The notes under the pieces are model-generated. The model saw only the letters and a program-made list of their open reading frames with translations, made no database searches and was not told the origin of the DNA. From Alphaproteobacteria bacterium (GTDB lineage: Bacteria; Pseudomonadota; Alphaproteobacteria; Sphingomonadales; Sphingomonadaceae), in contig JAHJHL010000107.1 in assembly GCA_018823905.1 (NCBI GenBank), forward strand, positions 1 through 42,063: DNA of 42,063 nucleotides, given 5' to 3'. The translations under genes were made by a program, and so were the position numbers. Shown here one piece after another: positions 1 through 8,102 of the stretch (position 1 is the stretch's first letter; the number at the start of each line of letters is the position of its first letter).

Positions 1-18
1 GCCTGCGGCGACGGTCCC

Positions 19-45
19 CCTCCCCATGGCTTCGCCACAGGGAGG
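19..45 (-). terminator. Hairpin downstream of moxR-like gene
   Basis: A short imperfect palindrome pairs CCTCCC with GGGAGG and TGGC with GCCA around a TTC loop, with a CA/CA mismatch between the two stems. It lies about 20 bp past the stop codon of the leftward MoxR gene. There is no clear T-run, so it may be an intrinsic terminator or one of the hairpin repeats common between sphingomonad genes. Bases 1-63 show no gene. Confidence 0.35.
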
Positions 46-63
46 ATAGAGTGAAAATCCCGA

Positions 64-1032
64 TCACCGCGGCACTTCCTCGCGGTCGAGCAGCGCCGCG
101 ACGACCTGTTCGACGCTGCGCCCTTCGATCTCGGCCGCCGCCGACAGGATGACGCGGTGACGCAGCACCCCCGATGCGAGCCGCTGGACGTCGTCGGGGA
201 TCACATAATCGCGCCCGTCGAGCGCCGCCGCGGCACATGCCGCGCGCGCCAGCAACGTCGCGGCGCGCGGGCTCGCGCCGCACTCCAGATCGGCACTTTC
301 GCGCGTCGCGCGGACGAGGCGGACGATATAATCGACGATCTCGTCGGCCAGCCGCACCGTCGCGATCGTGTCGATCGCAGCCTCGATGGTCGCCGCGTTG
401 GCAACCTCGGTCACCCCGAAATCAGCGACTGCGGGACTTTTGAAGCGCCCGCCATGATCGGCGACGATGCGCCGCTCCTCGTCGGCGGCGGGATAATCGA
501 CCACCAGCTTGAACAGGAAACGGTCGAGCTGCGCCTCGGGCAGCGGATAGACGCCCTGCTGTTCGATCGGGTTCTGCGTCGCCAGCACGGTGAAACGCGG
601 GCTCATCACATGCGCCTCGCCGTTGATCGTCACGCGGCGCTCCTGCATCGCTTCGAGCAGTGCGGCCTGCGTCTTGGGTGGGGTGCGGTTGATTTCGTCG
701 GCGAGCAGCAGCTCGGTAAAGATCGGCCCCTTGGTCAGGGTGAAGCTCGACGTCTGGAAATTGAACAGGTTCGACCCCAAAATGTCGCCCGGCATCAGAT
801 CGGGGGTGAACTGGATGCGTCCGAACGCAAGGCCCGTGGCGCGCGCGAACGTCTGCGCCAGCAAGGTCTTGGCGGTTCCGGGCGGGCCTTCGAGCAGGAC
901 ATGCCCGCCCGCGAGCAGCGCGATCGTCACCATGCGGGTCAGCGGTCCCTGCCCGAACACGACCTTGGCGACCTCGGCCTCGATCGCGGCGCCGAGCGCC
1001 TGAACGCTCGCGATGTCATTATTGGCTGTCAC
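64..1032 (-). CDS. MoxR-family AAA+ ATPase
   Basis: This is a 322-residue AAA+ ATPase of the MoxR group, cytoplasmic chaperone-like ATPases that usually work with DUF58/VWA-type partners in metalloenzyme maturation or envelope stress. Walker A GPPGTAKT lies near residues 49-56, Walker B LLLADE near 108-113, and a sensor-1 motif TVLATQNP follows; length fits the family. I chose the GTG at 1032 because AGGAAGGA lies just upstream and homology begins there; an ATG far upstream would add about 70 unrelated residues. The start overlaps the DUF4350 gene by 14 bp, implying translational coupling. The usual order DUF4129-DUF4350-MoxR-DUF58 suggests a DUF58 gene just left of the window (inference). 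Confidence 0.93.
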   Translation of the reverse strand: MTANNDIASVQALGAAIEAEVAKVVFGQGPLTRMVTIALLAGGHVLLEGPPGTAKTLLAQTFARATGLAFGRIQFTPDLMPGDILGSNLFNFQTSSFTLTKGPIFTELLLADEINRTPPKTQAALLEAMQERRVTINGEAHVMSPRFTVLATQNPIEQQGVYPLPEAQLDRFLFKLVVDYPAADEERRIVADHGGRFKSPAVADFGVTEVANAATIEAAIDTIATVRLADEIVDYIVRLVRATRESADLECGASPRAATLLARAACAAAALDGRDYVIPDDVQRLASGVLRHRVILSAAAEIEGRSVEQVVAALLDREEVPR

Positions 1033-2251
1033 GCAGTAAATCCTTCCTGATGTCGTGCAGCGCCTGCGCGTCTGCCAAAAATTCATGGGTGTTGCGCGCG
1101 AGCGGCAGGCGCCGTGCGAGCGCGGAAAATGTTTCGCTGCCGCCGTGCAGATGCTTGTCGATCCAGCGGTCAGTCGCGGCGTCGTCGAGACCACCGGGGG
1201 CGTGCAGCCGCCGTGCGATGGCGCTACGCTGGCTGCGGACATAGGCATCGGCGCCGTCGAGCTCGCGCCGCGCCTGCTTGATCAGGTCGGCGCTGTTGGC
1301 GATCAGCGCCGCCTTCGACACCGCAATCGCGCGCGCCGGTTTTAGCGCCGGGCCAAAGCGCATCCACGCCTGCCATAGCGCGAGCAGCCCGGCGGCGATC
1401 AGGCACAGGGTGATGCCGATGAACGGCGGCACAAAGGCAAAGCGCAGCAGCGATCGCTGACTGCCGAAGCCGTTCAGCGTCACGTCGAACGCGACGCTAT
1501 ACGCCCCGGCATCCTCGGCCACCGCATCGACCAGCAGCGCCGCCGTGCGGGCCCGATCGCGGCTCGCAAAGGCCAGGTTGTTGACGAAATCGGGGTCGGA
1601 CAGGATGTAAATCGGCGCATCGGGCTGCTTCGCCAGCACCGCACCGCCGTGCGGAAAGGCGATCAGCGTCTCCAGATCGGGCGCGTTCACCACTTGGGTG
1701 CGCAGGTTCGGCAGCGTCAGCGCAATCGGATAGCCGCCCAGATAGCCCCTTGCCTGCGCGCCGCGCGCGTTGGGCTCGCTGCCGATTTTTTCGATGCGTC
1801 CGGCGGCGGGCGGCAGCATCTTGGGCGACGGCGGCGAGGCAAAGCCGCCCGCTGCCCAGCCCGCTTTCGACGGGTGGCGGCCGGTGCGCCATTTCGGCAA
1901 AATGATCAGCACCGGACCGCCGCGCTGTTCGCTGATCAGGCGGGCGAGGTCGTCGGGCTTGGTCGTATGGCCGGGGGTAAGGATCAGCAGTTTGGGATCC
2001 TCCAGCGCAGGCGCCTCTTCGCGGCGGCGCAGGTCCACCACCGCGTCGCTGCGTTCGAGCAGGTCAACGATCCCGGCATAGCCCGGCGCCGCCTTTGATA
2101 ATGCGTGGCCGCCGCCGTCATTGCCGCTGCTCAGCTGCGGGCCGAGCGCGATCAGCGCCCATAGCGCGATGAAGGCGATCACCCCGATCGCCACGACGCC
2201 CGCGATCAGCCGCGGGTTGAAGCCGCCGTCGCTGTTCGGTCGCTCGCTCAC
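1019..2251 (-). CDS. DUF4350 domain-containing membrane protein
   Basis: This 410-residue protein has an N-terminal membrane segment at about residues 15-40 and a second near 270-295, with a soluble DUF4350-like region between them (for example the stretch [19 protein letters not shown]). The family has no established biochemical role. It recurs between DUF4129 and MoxR genes, and its fold resembles the GATase-like domains of gliding/ABC accessory proteins. I chose the GTG at 2251 because it overlaps the stop of the DUF4129 gene as GTGA; upstream in-frame codons would run back into that gene. It is probably a membrane partner of the MoxR ATPase (inference from synteny). Confidence 0.85.
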   Translation of the reverse strand: MSERPNSDGGFNPRLIAGVVAIGVIAFIALWALIALGPQLSSGNDGGGHALSKAAPGYAGIVDLLERSDAVVDLRRREEAPALEDPKLLILTPGHTTKPDDLARLISEQRGGPVLIILPKWRTGRHPSKAGWAAGGFASPPSPKMLPPAAGRIEKIGSEPNARGAQARGYLGGYPIALTLPNLRTQVVNAPDLETLIAFPHGGAVLAKQPDAPIYILSDPDFVNNLAFASRDRARTAALLVDAVAEDAGAYSVAFDVTLNGFGSQRSLLRFAFVPPFIGITLCLIAAGLLALWQAWMRFGPALKPARAIAVSKAALIANSADLIKQARRELDGADAYVRSQRSAIARRLHAPGGLDDAATDRWIDKHLHGGSETFSALARRLPLARNTHEFLADAQALHDIRKDLLRDSQ

Positions 2252-2952
2252 GTCCGCGCCCAATTCTTCGGCACCGTCAGCTCGGCATAGGCGGCGCGGC
2301 ATTGTTGCCAGGCACCGGCATCGATCGATCGCCCGCCGAACAGGCTGATCTCGACCGCGCGCGCGATGCGGCTGAACGCGTCGCGAGCGACACCCGGCAA
2401 GTCGCGAGCCTCGGCAAGGTCGCGGGAGGTCATCGCGGGCTTGACCAGCCCGGGACGGCGGCCGTCGATATCCTCGACGCTGCGATAGAGCAGCAGGTGG
2501 ACCGCTTCCGCAAAGCGGCCCTCGGCCGCCAGCGCATCAGCCTCGCTCAGCAGCGCCCGCGCCGCGCCCGCTTCGGCCAGCCCGACATCGTCCGCCTCCT
2601 CGTCATCGCTCGCCTTGCGCCGGAACGGCAGATTATCGACCCAGCGGGCAAAGGCGGGGACAAAATGATAGAGCAGGAACAACGCCACCAGCACGACGCC
2701 GATCCACAGCAACGGCTTGGCGGCGGGCTCGCTCCACTGGAAAAAGCTGCCGATCATGTCGAACAGCGATTTCAGCCATTCGGGGGTCGGCGGCGGCGGG
2801 GGCGGCGGCGGCGGAAATACCGTCTGGATTTCGCCGCCCGCGATGGTCTGGCTATAGGCGGGATCGACGAGTTCGGGATCGATCAGCCACCCGCTGCCAG
2901 CACTCGGTGCGTCGGCGGCCGCCGACGCCTGGGCGATCCACAGCGACATCAT
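2248..2952 (-). CDS. DUF4129 domain-containing membrane protein with polyproline run
   Basis: This is the first gene of the MoxR operon. From the ATG at 2952 it encodes 234 residues: a short hydrophobic N-terminus resembling a signal peptide (ending around IAQASAAA), a run of nine consecutive prolines coded by 2788-2814, one membrane helix (LLWIGVVLVALFLLYHFV), and a C-terminal DUF4129 domain with the typical helical region after an acidic linker. The start is uncertain: an in-frame TTG 15 bp upstream would give a more normal signal-peptide n-region, and neither candidate has a strong ribosome-binding site. The function of DUF4129 is unknown; it is often fused to transglutaminase-like proteins or sits beside MoxR/DUF58. 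The run of prolines would make translation dependent on EF-P. Confidence 0.8.
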   Translation of the reverse strand: MMSLWIAQASAAADAPSAGSGWLIDPELVDPAYSQTIAGGEIQTVFPPPPPPPPPTPEWLKSLFDMIGSFFQWSEPAAKPLLWIGVVLVALFLLYHFVPAFARWVDNLPFRRKASDDEEADDVGLAEAGAARALLSEADALAAEGRFAEAVHLLLYRSVEDIDGRRPGLVKPAMTSRDLAEARDLPGVARDAFSRIARAVEISLFGGRSIDAGAWQQCRAAYAELTVPKNWART

Positions 2953-3124
2953 GCCCAAAAGACTGTTCCGCCGTGCATTGTCATCGCGCCAAGGCGTAGC
3001 GCGATGCGGCGCGCCAAGGCAAGAGATGCTTGCGTACCGGTCTGCCCCGTTATAGCGCGCTGCCGCATGGGTCCGATGGTTGCGCGCGTAACCAGCCGCC
3101 AGAAAGGCAGGACCGAACGGGAGG

Positions 3125-5332
3125 ATGTTGGTGGACGCGGCGCAGGCAGTACATGAAAAATTTCTCTCTGCGCTCGCGGGTGGTCGCTTGCCGGACCGCG
3201 CCGATGCGCCCGATCCGGCGACCGCGGGCCTGTCGCGCGCCGACGCGACCGATATTTTCCTGTCGCAGCTGACCAGCCGCCAGATGGACCGGCTGTCGCG
3301 CACGTTGCAGGCACGCGGCGAAGGGTTCTACACGATCGGGTCGTCGGGGCATGAAGGGAACGCCGCAGTCGCCGCGGCGCTGCGCGTCACCGACATGGCG
3401 TTCCTCCACTATCGCTCGAACGCGTTCCAGCTCCACCGCGCGCGGCAGGTGCCGGGGCAGACCCCGACCTGGGACATGCTGCTGAGCTTTGCGGCGTCGA
3501 GCGAGGATCCGATTTCGGGCGGGCGGCACAAGGTCATCGGGTCGAAACCGCTCAATATCCCGCCGCAAACCTCGACGATCGCCTCGCATCTGCCGAAAGC
3601 GGTCGGCGCCGCCTTTTCGATCGGTATCGCGCGCCGCCTTGGCATGACCGGGCTGCCGCTGCCCGATGATGCGGTGGTGCTGACCAGCTTCGGCGACGCC
3701 TCGGCAAACCATTCGACCGCGCAGGGTGCGTTCAACACCGCGGGCTGGGCGGCGTTCCAGGGTTCGCCGATGCCGCTGATCTTCCTGTGCGAAGACAATG
3801 GCATCGGCATTTCGACCCGCACCCCGACCGGCTGGATCGAGGCGCAATTCCGCCACCGCGCCGGGCTGCATTATATCCAGTGCGACGGCAGCGATCTCGC
3901 CTCCGCCTATGCCGGGGCGTGCGAAGCCGCCGATTATGCGCGGCGCTATCGCAAGCCGGTGTTCCTGCATATGGCGACGGTGCGGCTCTATGGTCACGCC
4001 GGGTCCGACGTGCAGGGCGCCTATCTGCCCAAGGCGCTGATCGAGGCCGACGAGGCGCGCGATCCGCTGCTCGCCGGGGCAGCGCTGATGGCGCAGCAAG
4101 GCTGGATGACCCCCGCCGAGATCGCCGACGCCTATGAGGATATCGGCGCCACGCTGGCGCGGCAGGCCGAGGCGGCAATCCTGCGCCCCAAGATCACCAC
4201 CCCGGCGCATGTGATGAAAAGCATCGTCCCGCCCAAACGCGACATCGCGCGCGTCGACACCCCCTCGGCCGAAGACCGCAAGGCGATGTTCGGCAGCGAC
4301 GCGGGCGCTATGGACAAACCGCAGCATATGGCGCGGCTCCTCAGCTGGGCGCTCGCCGATCTGATGCTCGCCCACCCGGAAATCGCCGTCATGGGCGAAG
4401 ATGTCGGGCCAAAGGGCGGCGTCTATAACGTCACCGCCAAGCTGCATCAGCGTTTCGGATCGGCGCGCGTCGTCAACACCTTACTCGACGAACAGGCGAT
4501 CCTCGGGCTCGCGATCGGCATGGCGCACAACGGCTTTCTGCCGATGCCCGAAATCCAGTTTCTCGCCTATGTTCACAATGCCGAGGACCAGATCCGCGGC
4601 GAGGCCGCGACGCTCAGCTTCTTCTCCGACGGGCAATATACCAACCCGATGGTGCTCCGCATCGCGGGGCTCGGTTATCAGAAGGGCTTCGGCGGCCATT
4701 TTCACAACGACAACAGCCTCGCGGTGTTCCGCGACATTCCCGGCGTGATCCTCGCGGTGCCGTCGAACGGGCGCGACGCGGTGGCGATGCTGCGCGAATG
4801 CGTGCGGCTGGCGCGCGAGGAGCAGCGGGTGGTCGTGTTCGTCGAACCGATCGCGCTCTATATGACCCGCGACCTGCACGACGAAGGCGACGGCCTGTGG
4901 ACGAGCACCTATGAAGCGCCGGGCGACGGCGTGCCGATCCGTTTCGGCGACGTCGGCGTGCATGGCGACGGCACCGACCTCGCGCTCGTTACCTATGGCA
5001 ATGGCTATTATCTGTCGCGGCAGGCCGAGAAATTACTCGCCGCCGATGGCGTCAAGGCGCGCGTGATCGACCTGCGCTGGCTCGGCCCGGTCGACGAGGA
5101 GAAACTCGTTGCGGCGGTTGGTGATGCGAAGCGCATCCTGATCGTCGACGAATGCCGAATCACCGGATCGCAGAGCGAGGCGCTGATGGCGTTGTTCGTC
5201 GAGCAGACGCCGGGCAAAAAGCTCGCGCGCATCGCCGCCGACGACAGCTTCATTCCCCTGGGAAGGGCGGCGACGCTGACCTTGCCGAGCCGCGATTCGA
5301 TCTATGCTGCTGCGAAGGAGCTGCTGGTATGA
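3125..5332 (+). CDS. Fused E1 alpha/beta thiamine-diphosphate 2-oxoacid dehydrogenase
   Basis: A 735-residue protein joins both halves of a branched-chain-type 2-oxoacid dehydrogenase E1. The N-terminal half carries the thiamine-diphosphate/Mg motif, GDASAN at about residue 190 and CEDNGIGIS at about 221. The C-terminal half, from about residue 400, is the E1-beta/transketolase pyrimidine and C-terminal domains (GEDVGPKGGVYN, QFLAYVHNAEDQ, LRWLGPVDEE). Such enzymes decarboxylate 2-oxoacids and pass the acyl group to an E2 lipoyl protein; no E2 or E3 gene is nearby. The start is ambiguous: GGGAGG abuts the ATG at 3125, while the GTG at 3131 is better spaced. The 172-bp gap to the divergent DUF4129 gene must hold promoters for both. 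Confidence 0.9.
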   Translation: MLVDAAQAVHEKFLSALAGGRLPDRADAPDPATAGLSRADATDIFLSQLTSRQMDRLSRTLQARGEGFYTIGSSGHEGNAAVAAALRVTDMAFLHYRSNAFQLHRARQVPGQTPTWDMLLSFAASSEDPISGGRHKVIGSKPLNIPPQTSTIASHLPKAVGAAFSIGIARRLGMTGLPLPDDAVVLTSFGDASANHSTAQGAFNTAGWAAFQGSPMPLIFLCEDNGIGISTRTPTGWIEAQFRHRAGLHYIQCDGSDLASAYAGACEAADYARRYRKPVFLHMATVRLYGHAGSDVQGAYLPKALIEADEARDPLLAGAALMAQQGWMTPAEIADAYEDIGATLARQAEAAILRPKITTPAHVMKSIVPPKRDIARVDTPSAEDRKAMFGSDAGAMDKPQHMARLLSWALADLMLAHPEIAVMGEDVGPKGGVYNVTAKLHQRFGSARVVNTLLDEQAILGLAIGMAHNGFLPMPEIQFLAYVHNAEDQIRGEAATLSFFSDGQYTNPMVLRIAGLGYQKGFGGHFHNDNSLAVFRDIPGVILAVPSNGRDAVAMLRECVRLAREEQRVVVFVEPIALYMTRDLHDEGDGLWTSTYEAPGDGVPIRFGDVGVHGDGTDLALVTYGNGYYLSRQAEKLLAADGVKARVIDLRWLGPVDEEKLVAAVGDAKRILIVDECRITGSQSEALMALFVEQTPGKKLARIAADDSFIPLGRAATLTLPSRDSIYAAAKELLV

Positions 5333-5343
5333 GTTTGGAACCA

Positions 5344-5454
5344 GCCGTGCCCCTGCGAAGGCAGGGGCCCATCACCGATGCCATCCTTCTCCGCAGCCGG
5401 TCGTATAAGGCTGCGACTGCGGGAGATGGGCCCCTGCCTTCGCAGGGGCACGGC
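5344..5454. repeat. Perfect 29-bp inverted repeat, REP-like element
   Basis: Bases 5344-5372 and 5426-5454 are exact reverse complements over 29 bp, separated by 53 bp that contain weaker internal dyads. Each arm is itself a small hairpin built on CCCCTGC-GAAG-GCAGGGG. The type of unit resembles dispersed extragenic palindromes of sphingomonads. It nearly fills the gap between the E1 gene and the malonyltransferase-like gene, and an mRNA spanning both would fold strongly here. Confidence 0.85.
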
Positions 5455-5471
5455 GGCTTTTTGGCGAGGGC

Positions 5472-6533
5472 ATGGTGATGGTCGGCACCCGCAAGACCGC
5501 GCTTGTCGTCGCGCCCGGCCGCGGCACCTATGGCAAGGGCGAGCTTGGCAGCATCGCGCGGCTTCACGGCGCGCGCTTCGCCGACCTCATCGCCCACTTC
5601 GATGCCCAGCGCCGTGACCGCGGTCAGCCGACGGTGAGCGAACTCGACGGTGCCGAGCGTTTCAGCGTCGCCACCCATATGCGCGGCGATGTCGCGGCGC
5701 CGCTGATCTACACTGCGACCGCCCTCGATTTTCTCAGCATTGATCGTGAGCAATATGACATTGTCGCGGTCGCGGGCAATTCGATGGGCTGGTACAGCGC
5801 GCTGGCGCTCGGCGGTGCGGTGTCGGTCGAGGATGGCTTCCGTATCAGCAACGCGATGGGCCTCAACAGCCAGACGCACGGCCCCGGCGGGCAGATCCTC
5901 CTGCAAGTTGTCGATGAGGACTGGCGCCCGGTCCCCGGCCTGCGCGAGCAGCTGCTGGGCCTCGTCGCCGCCATCGCCGCGCGCCCCGACCACGCGCTCG
6001 CGCTGTCGATCGACCTCGCCGGGATGCTCGTGTTCGCGGGCAATGAGGCAGGCCTCGCCGCCTTGCTCGCCGAAGCGCCGCCGACCCCCGGGCGCGACCC
6101 ACTCCGACTCGCGGGCCACGGTCCGTTCCACACCCCGCTGATGTTCGGCAGCGCGGACAAGGCCAAGGCCGAATTACCCGCCTCGCTGTTCGGGCCTCCG
6201 GCAATCCCGCTGGTCGATGGTCGCGGCCATATCTGGCGCTGCTTCGCCAGCGACCCCGCCGCCGTCTGGGATTACACCTTCGGTCACCAGATTCTCGCGC
6301 CCTATGACTTCGCGCGCTCGTTACAGGTCGCGGTCAGGGAATATGCCCCCGACGTCCTCATCCTGCCCGGTCCCGGCGACACGCTCGGCGGCGCGATTGC
6401 GCAGGCGCTGATCGGCATTGAGTGGCAAGGGATCCGTAGCAAGGCCGACTTCGCCGCGCGGCAGGCGGCCGATCCCGTCCTGCTCGCGATGGGGCGCGCC
6501 GAGCAGCGCGCGCTGGTGACCGGACGCGAATAG
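5472..6533 (+). CDS. Malonyltransferase-like (FabD-type) acyltransferase
   Basis: This 353-residue protein resembles ACP S-malonyltransferase/acyltransferase-fold enzymes. The nucleophile-elbow GNSMGW is near residue 110, and a catalytic-histidine segment GHGPFHTPLM lies near residues 217-226, as expected for the Ser-His dyad of FabD. The usual FabD N-terminal FPGQG is replaced by VVAPGRGTYG, so the substrate may not be malonyl-CoA. It follows the fused E1 gene in the same direction after a 139-bp gap filled by an inverted repeat, and a hairpin follows its stop codon. A plausible role is handling acyl groups made by the E1 partner, but this is inference. The ATG at 5478 (MVGTRK) is an alternative start. 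Confidence 0.78.
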   Translation: MVMVGTRKTALVVAPGRGTYGKGELGSIARLHGARFADLIAHFDAQRRDRGQPTVSELDGAERFSVATHMRGDVAAPLIYTATALDFLSIDREQYDIVAVAGNSMGWYSALALGGAVSVEDGFRISNAMGLNSQTHGPGGQILLQVVDEDWRPVPGLREQLLGLVAAIAARPDHALALSIDLAGMLVFAGNEAGLAALLAEAPPTPGRDPLRLAGHGPFHTPLMFGSADKAKAELPASLFGPPAIPLVDGRGHIWRCFASDPAAVWDYTFGHQILAPYDFARSLQVAVREYAPDVLILPGPGDTLGGAIAQALIGIEWQGIRSKADFAARQAADPVLLAMGRAEQRALVTGRE

Positions 6534-6568
6534 GGTCGGCAAGGGAAGGAACTTTCCCCTGCCGACCC
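6533..6568 (+). terminator. Hairpin after malonyltransferase-like gene
   Basis: The stop codon is followed at once by a stem of about 14 bp (GGTCGGCAAGGGAA paired with TTCCCCTGCCGACC, one mismatch) closing a short loop. No T-run follows, so rho-independent activity is uncertain. Confidence 0.5.
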
Positions 6569-6609
6569 TGTCGGTCGCGCGCGATCAGGTGGGGTTGACC
6601 CCGCGCGGG

Positions 6610-6657
6610 TGAACGGCAGCGCCCATGGGGACCAACTCAAGGGCGGTGCGCCGTTCA
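6610..6657 (-). terminator. Inverted repeat downstream of FixJ-like gene
   Basis: TGAACGGC at 6610-6617 is an exact reverse complement of GCCGTTCA at 6650-6657, with further partial pairing inside. It lies about 50 bp past the stop of the leftward regulator gene in a convergent gap and may end transcription from that side. Confidence 0.3.
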
Positions 6658-6705
6658 TGATCCTAATAGGCAAAACGCGCCGATGTTGGCCGCTTGGCGC
6701 GGCGA

Positions 6706-7359
6706 TCATGCACCGAAATGGACCGGATTGATCGCCGTGTCGCGCGCCTGTTCGGCGATGAACCGCCAACGCAGCAGCTCGGCGACATTGCCCGCCCCGG
6801 CGCGGCGCATGATATTGGCGCGGTGAACCTCGACCGTGCGCGGGCTCAAATCCAGCTGCCGCGCGATCGCCTTGTTGTCGAGCCCCGCGGCGAGCGCGTC
6901 GAGGATGCTGCGCTCGCGCGGCGTCAGCGCCGCCAGCCGCGCCTCAGCCTCGCGGTGTCGGTCGAGCGCCCGCCGACGTTCGTGCCACTCGTCCAGCGCG
7001 GAATCGATGACGCGGCGAACCATGCGCGGGTCGAGCGGCGCGGGCAACAGGTCGCGCGCCCCGCCGCGCAGGATGGCGCCCGATTCGGCGATGCTCAGCT
7101 GCTCGGCAGCAACAAAGGCCGCAATATCGACGCGCCCCGCGATCCGCTCGAGCAACGCCGCGCCGCCGATCCGCCCGGGCTGGTGCCAGCGAAAGAGCAG
7201 GATCGCGCCGCCGCTATCGCCTTCGGCATCCAGCCAGTCGTCGGCGCTGGCAAAGCAACGGACGACGCGGTCGCCCCTCGCCGTCAGAGCGCGAAAGCAG
7301 GACGCGCGTTCGGTCGGGTCCGGCAGAATCAGATGGATATGGCCCGCAGCATCGGTCAC
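6706..7359 (-). CDS. LuxR/FixJ-type regulator with degenerate receiver domain
   Basis: From the GTG at 7359 this is a 217-residue protein with an N-terminal receiver-like domain and a C-terminal LuxR-type helix-turn-helix (LTPRERSILDALAAG, then NKAIARQLDLSPRTVEVHR). The layout and length match FixJ/NarL response regulators. The receiver is abnormal: the usual acidic pair becomes ILPDPTER, and the phosphoacceptor aspartate is replaced in GAILLFRWHQPG, where a phenylalanine (about residue 56) sits at the usual position. It probably does not take a phosphate in the standard way. No kinase is adjacent. A GTG at 7443 would add 28 residues without similarity; I prefer 7359, which has AGGA a few bases upstream. 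Confidence 0.8.
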   Translation of the reverse strand: MTDAAGHIHLILPDPTERASCFRALTARGDRVVRCFASADDWLDAEGDSGGAILLFRWHQPGRIGGAALLERIAGRVDIAAFVAAEQLSIAESGAILRGGARDLLPAPLDPRMVRRVIDSALDEWHERRRALDRHREAEARLAALTPRERSILDALAAGLDNKAIARQLDLSPRTVEVHRANIMRRAGAGNVAELLRWRFIAEQARDTAINPVHFGA

Positions 7360-7438
7360 CCGATCCTGCTGCCGCTGTCGCGCGCCTGCTGCCAGCGCCG
7401 ATGGCTCGGCGATGGTGCCGTTCCGGACGGATTTGATA

Positions 7439-7450
7439 TGCACCGGTGCA
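7439..7450. promoter_or_regulatory. Perfect 12-bp palindrome in a divergent gap
   Basis: TGCACCGGTGCA is a perfect 12-bp dyad about 80 bp upstream of the preferred start of the FixJ-like gene and 45 bp upstream of the divergent small secreted gene. The position suits an operator for a dimeric HTH protein, possibly the adjacent regulator. This rests on symmetry and position only. Confidence 0.3.
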
Positions 7451-7494
7451 CGGGACGCGATTGCGCCGCAGGACTGCGCCGGGGACGATGCACA

Positions 7495-7737
7495 ATGCTC
7501 ACACGTTCGGCCACTGCCTGTCTCGCCCTATGGATCGCCGCGCTGTCCGCTGCCCCCGTCGCAGCGGAAAGGCCGCCGCGCTACAGCGAGGAGAATATTC
7601 TCAACGGCACGACCATCGCCCTTGCCTCGCAGGAACTGTGCGGGTTTCGCGTCGATGAAAAGGCGATCCGCGCGCTGATCGCAGCAAAGTTTCCCGATCT
7701 GAGCCCCGACCTTATCGCGCTGCAACTGCGCGGCTAA
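7495..7737 (+). CDS. Small secreted hypothetical protein
   Basis: An 80-residue protein begins with a clear Sec signal peptide (hydrophobic core LALWIAALSAA, likely cleavage after PVAA). A mature part of about 56 residues follows, with one cysteine (ELCGFRVDEKAI). I do not recognise the family. It is divergent from the FixJ-like regulator. Its stop codon falls exactly where the opposing truncated ligase gene ends (overlap 7734-7737), so its own C-terminus could have been set by the same deletion. Confidence 0.55.
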   Translation: MLTRSATACLALWIAALSAAPVAAERPPRYSEENILNGTTIALASQELCGFRVDEKAIRALIAAKFPDLSPDLIALQLRG

Positions 7738-8102
7738 GCGACGCTTACCGGCGCGATTGCCGCGCCGCTGCGCTGGACGCCGATCGCCGCGATCCCATGT
7801 TCGATCGAGGGTTCGGAAAGATAGGAAACAACATCGCCAACCCCAATCCCATGATCGATCAGCCATTGCGCGAGGCCGCCGGCGGCGCGGCGCGCGTCAC
7901 CGTATGAGATGCTGCGCCAGCTGCCACCAATTTGGCGCTGGCGCATGAACACTGCGTCGGGTGCCCGCTCGGCCTGCGCGTCAAACACCTGCGCGAGCGA
8001 CTGCGGAACCTGGCCTAGAGGAAGCGGCGAACGCAGGATGATACTGCCATCGCCACGCCGCTCGAGCGTGACGCTAGGCGGAGGAGGGCTCGCAAATTCC
8101 AT
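7734..8102 (-). pseudogene. Truncated feruloyl-CoA-synthase-like acyl-CoA ligase (5' remnant)
   Basis: Only the first 122 residues of an AMP-forming acyl/aryl-CoA synthetase remain. The stretch from SLAQVFDAQAERAPDAVF through SISYGDARRAAGGLAQWL to SIEHGIAAIGV and IAPVS matches the N-terminal part of feruloyl-CoA synthase-type ligases, which run to about 600 residues. The frame ends right after IAPVS. The phosphate-binding loop, adenylate-binding motifs and the whole C-terminal domain are missing, so no ligase activity is possible. The ATG follows the stop of the SDR gene directly (TGAATG), showing it was the last gene of an ECH-SDR-ligase operon. The deletion endpoint is at about 7735-7745. 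Confidence 0.8.

Noticed and set aside
3050-4447. Long open frame antisense to the E1 gene (465 codons)
   Set aside because: It mirrors the third-position GC bias of the E1 gene, is full of Arg, Gly and His, and has no motif; the E1 frame has clear family motifs.
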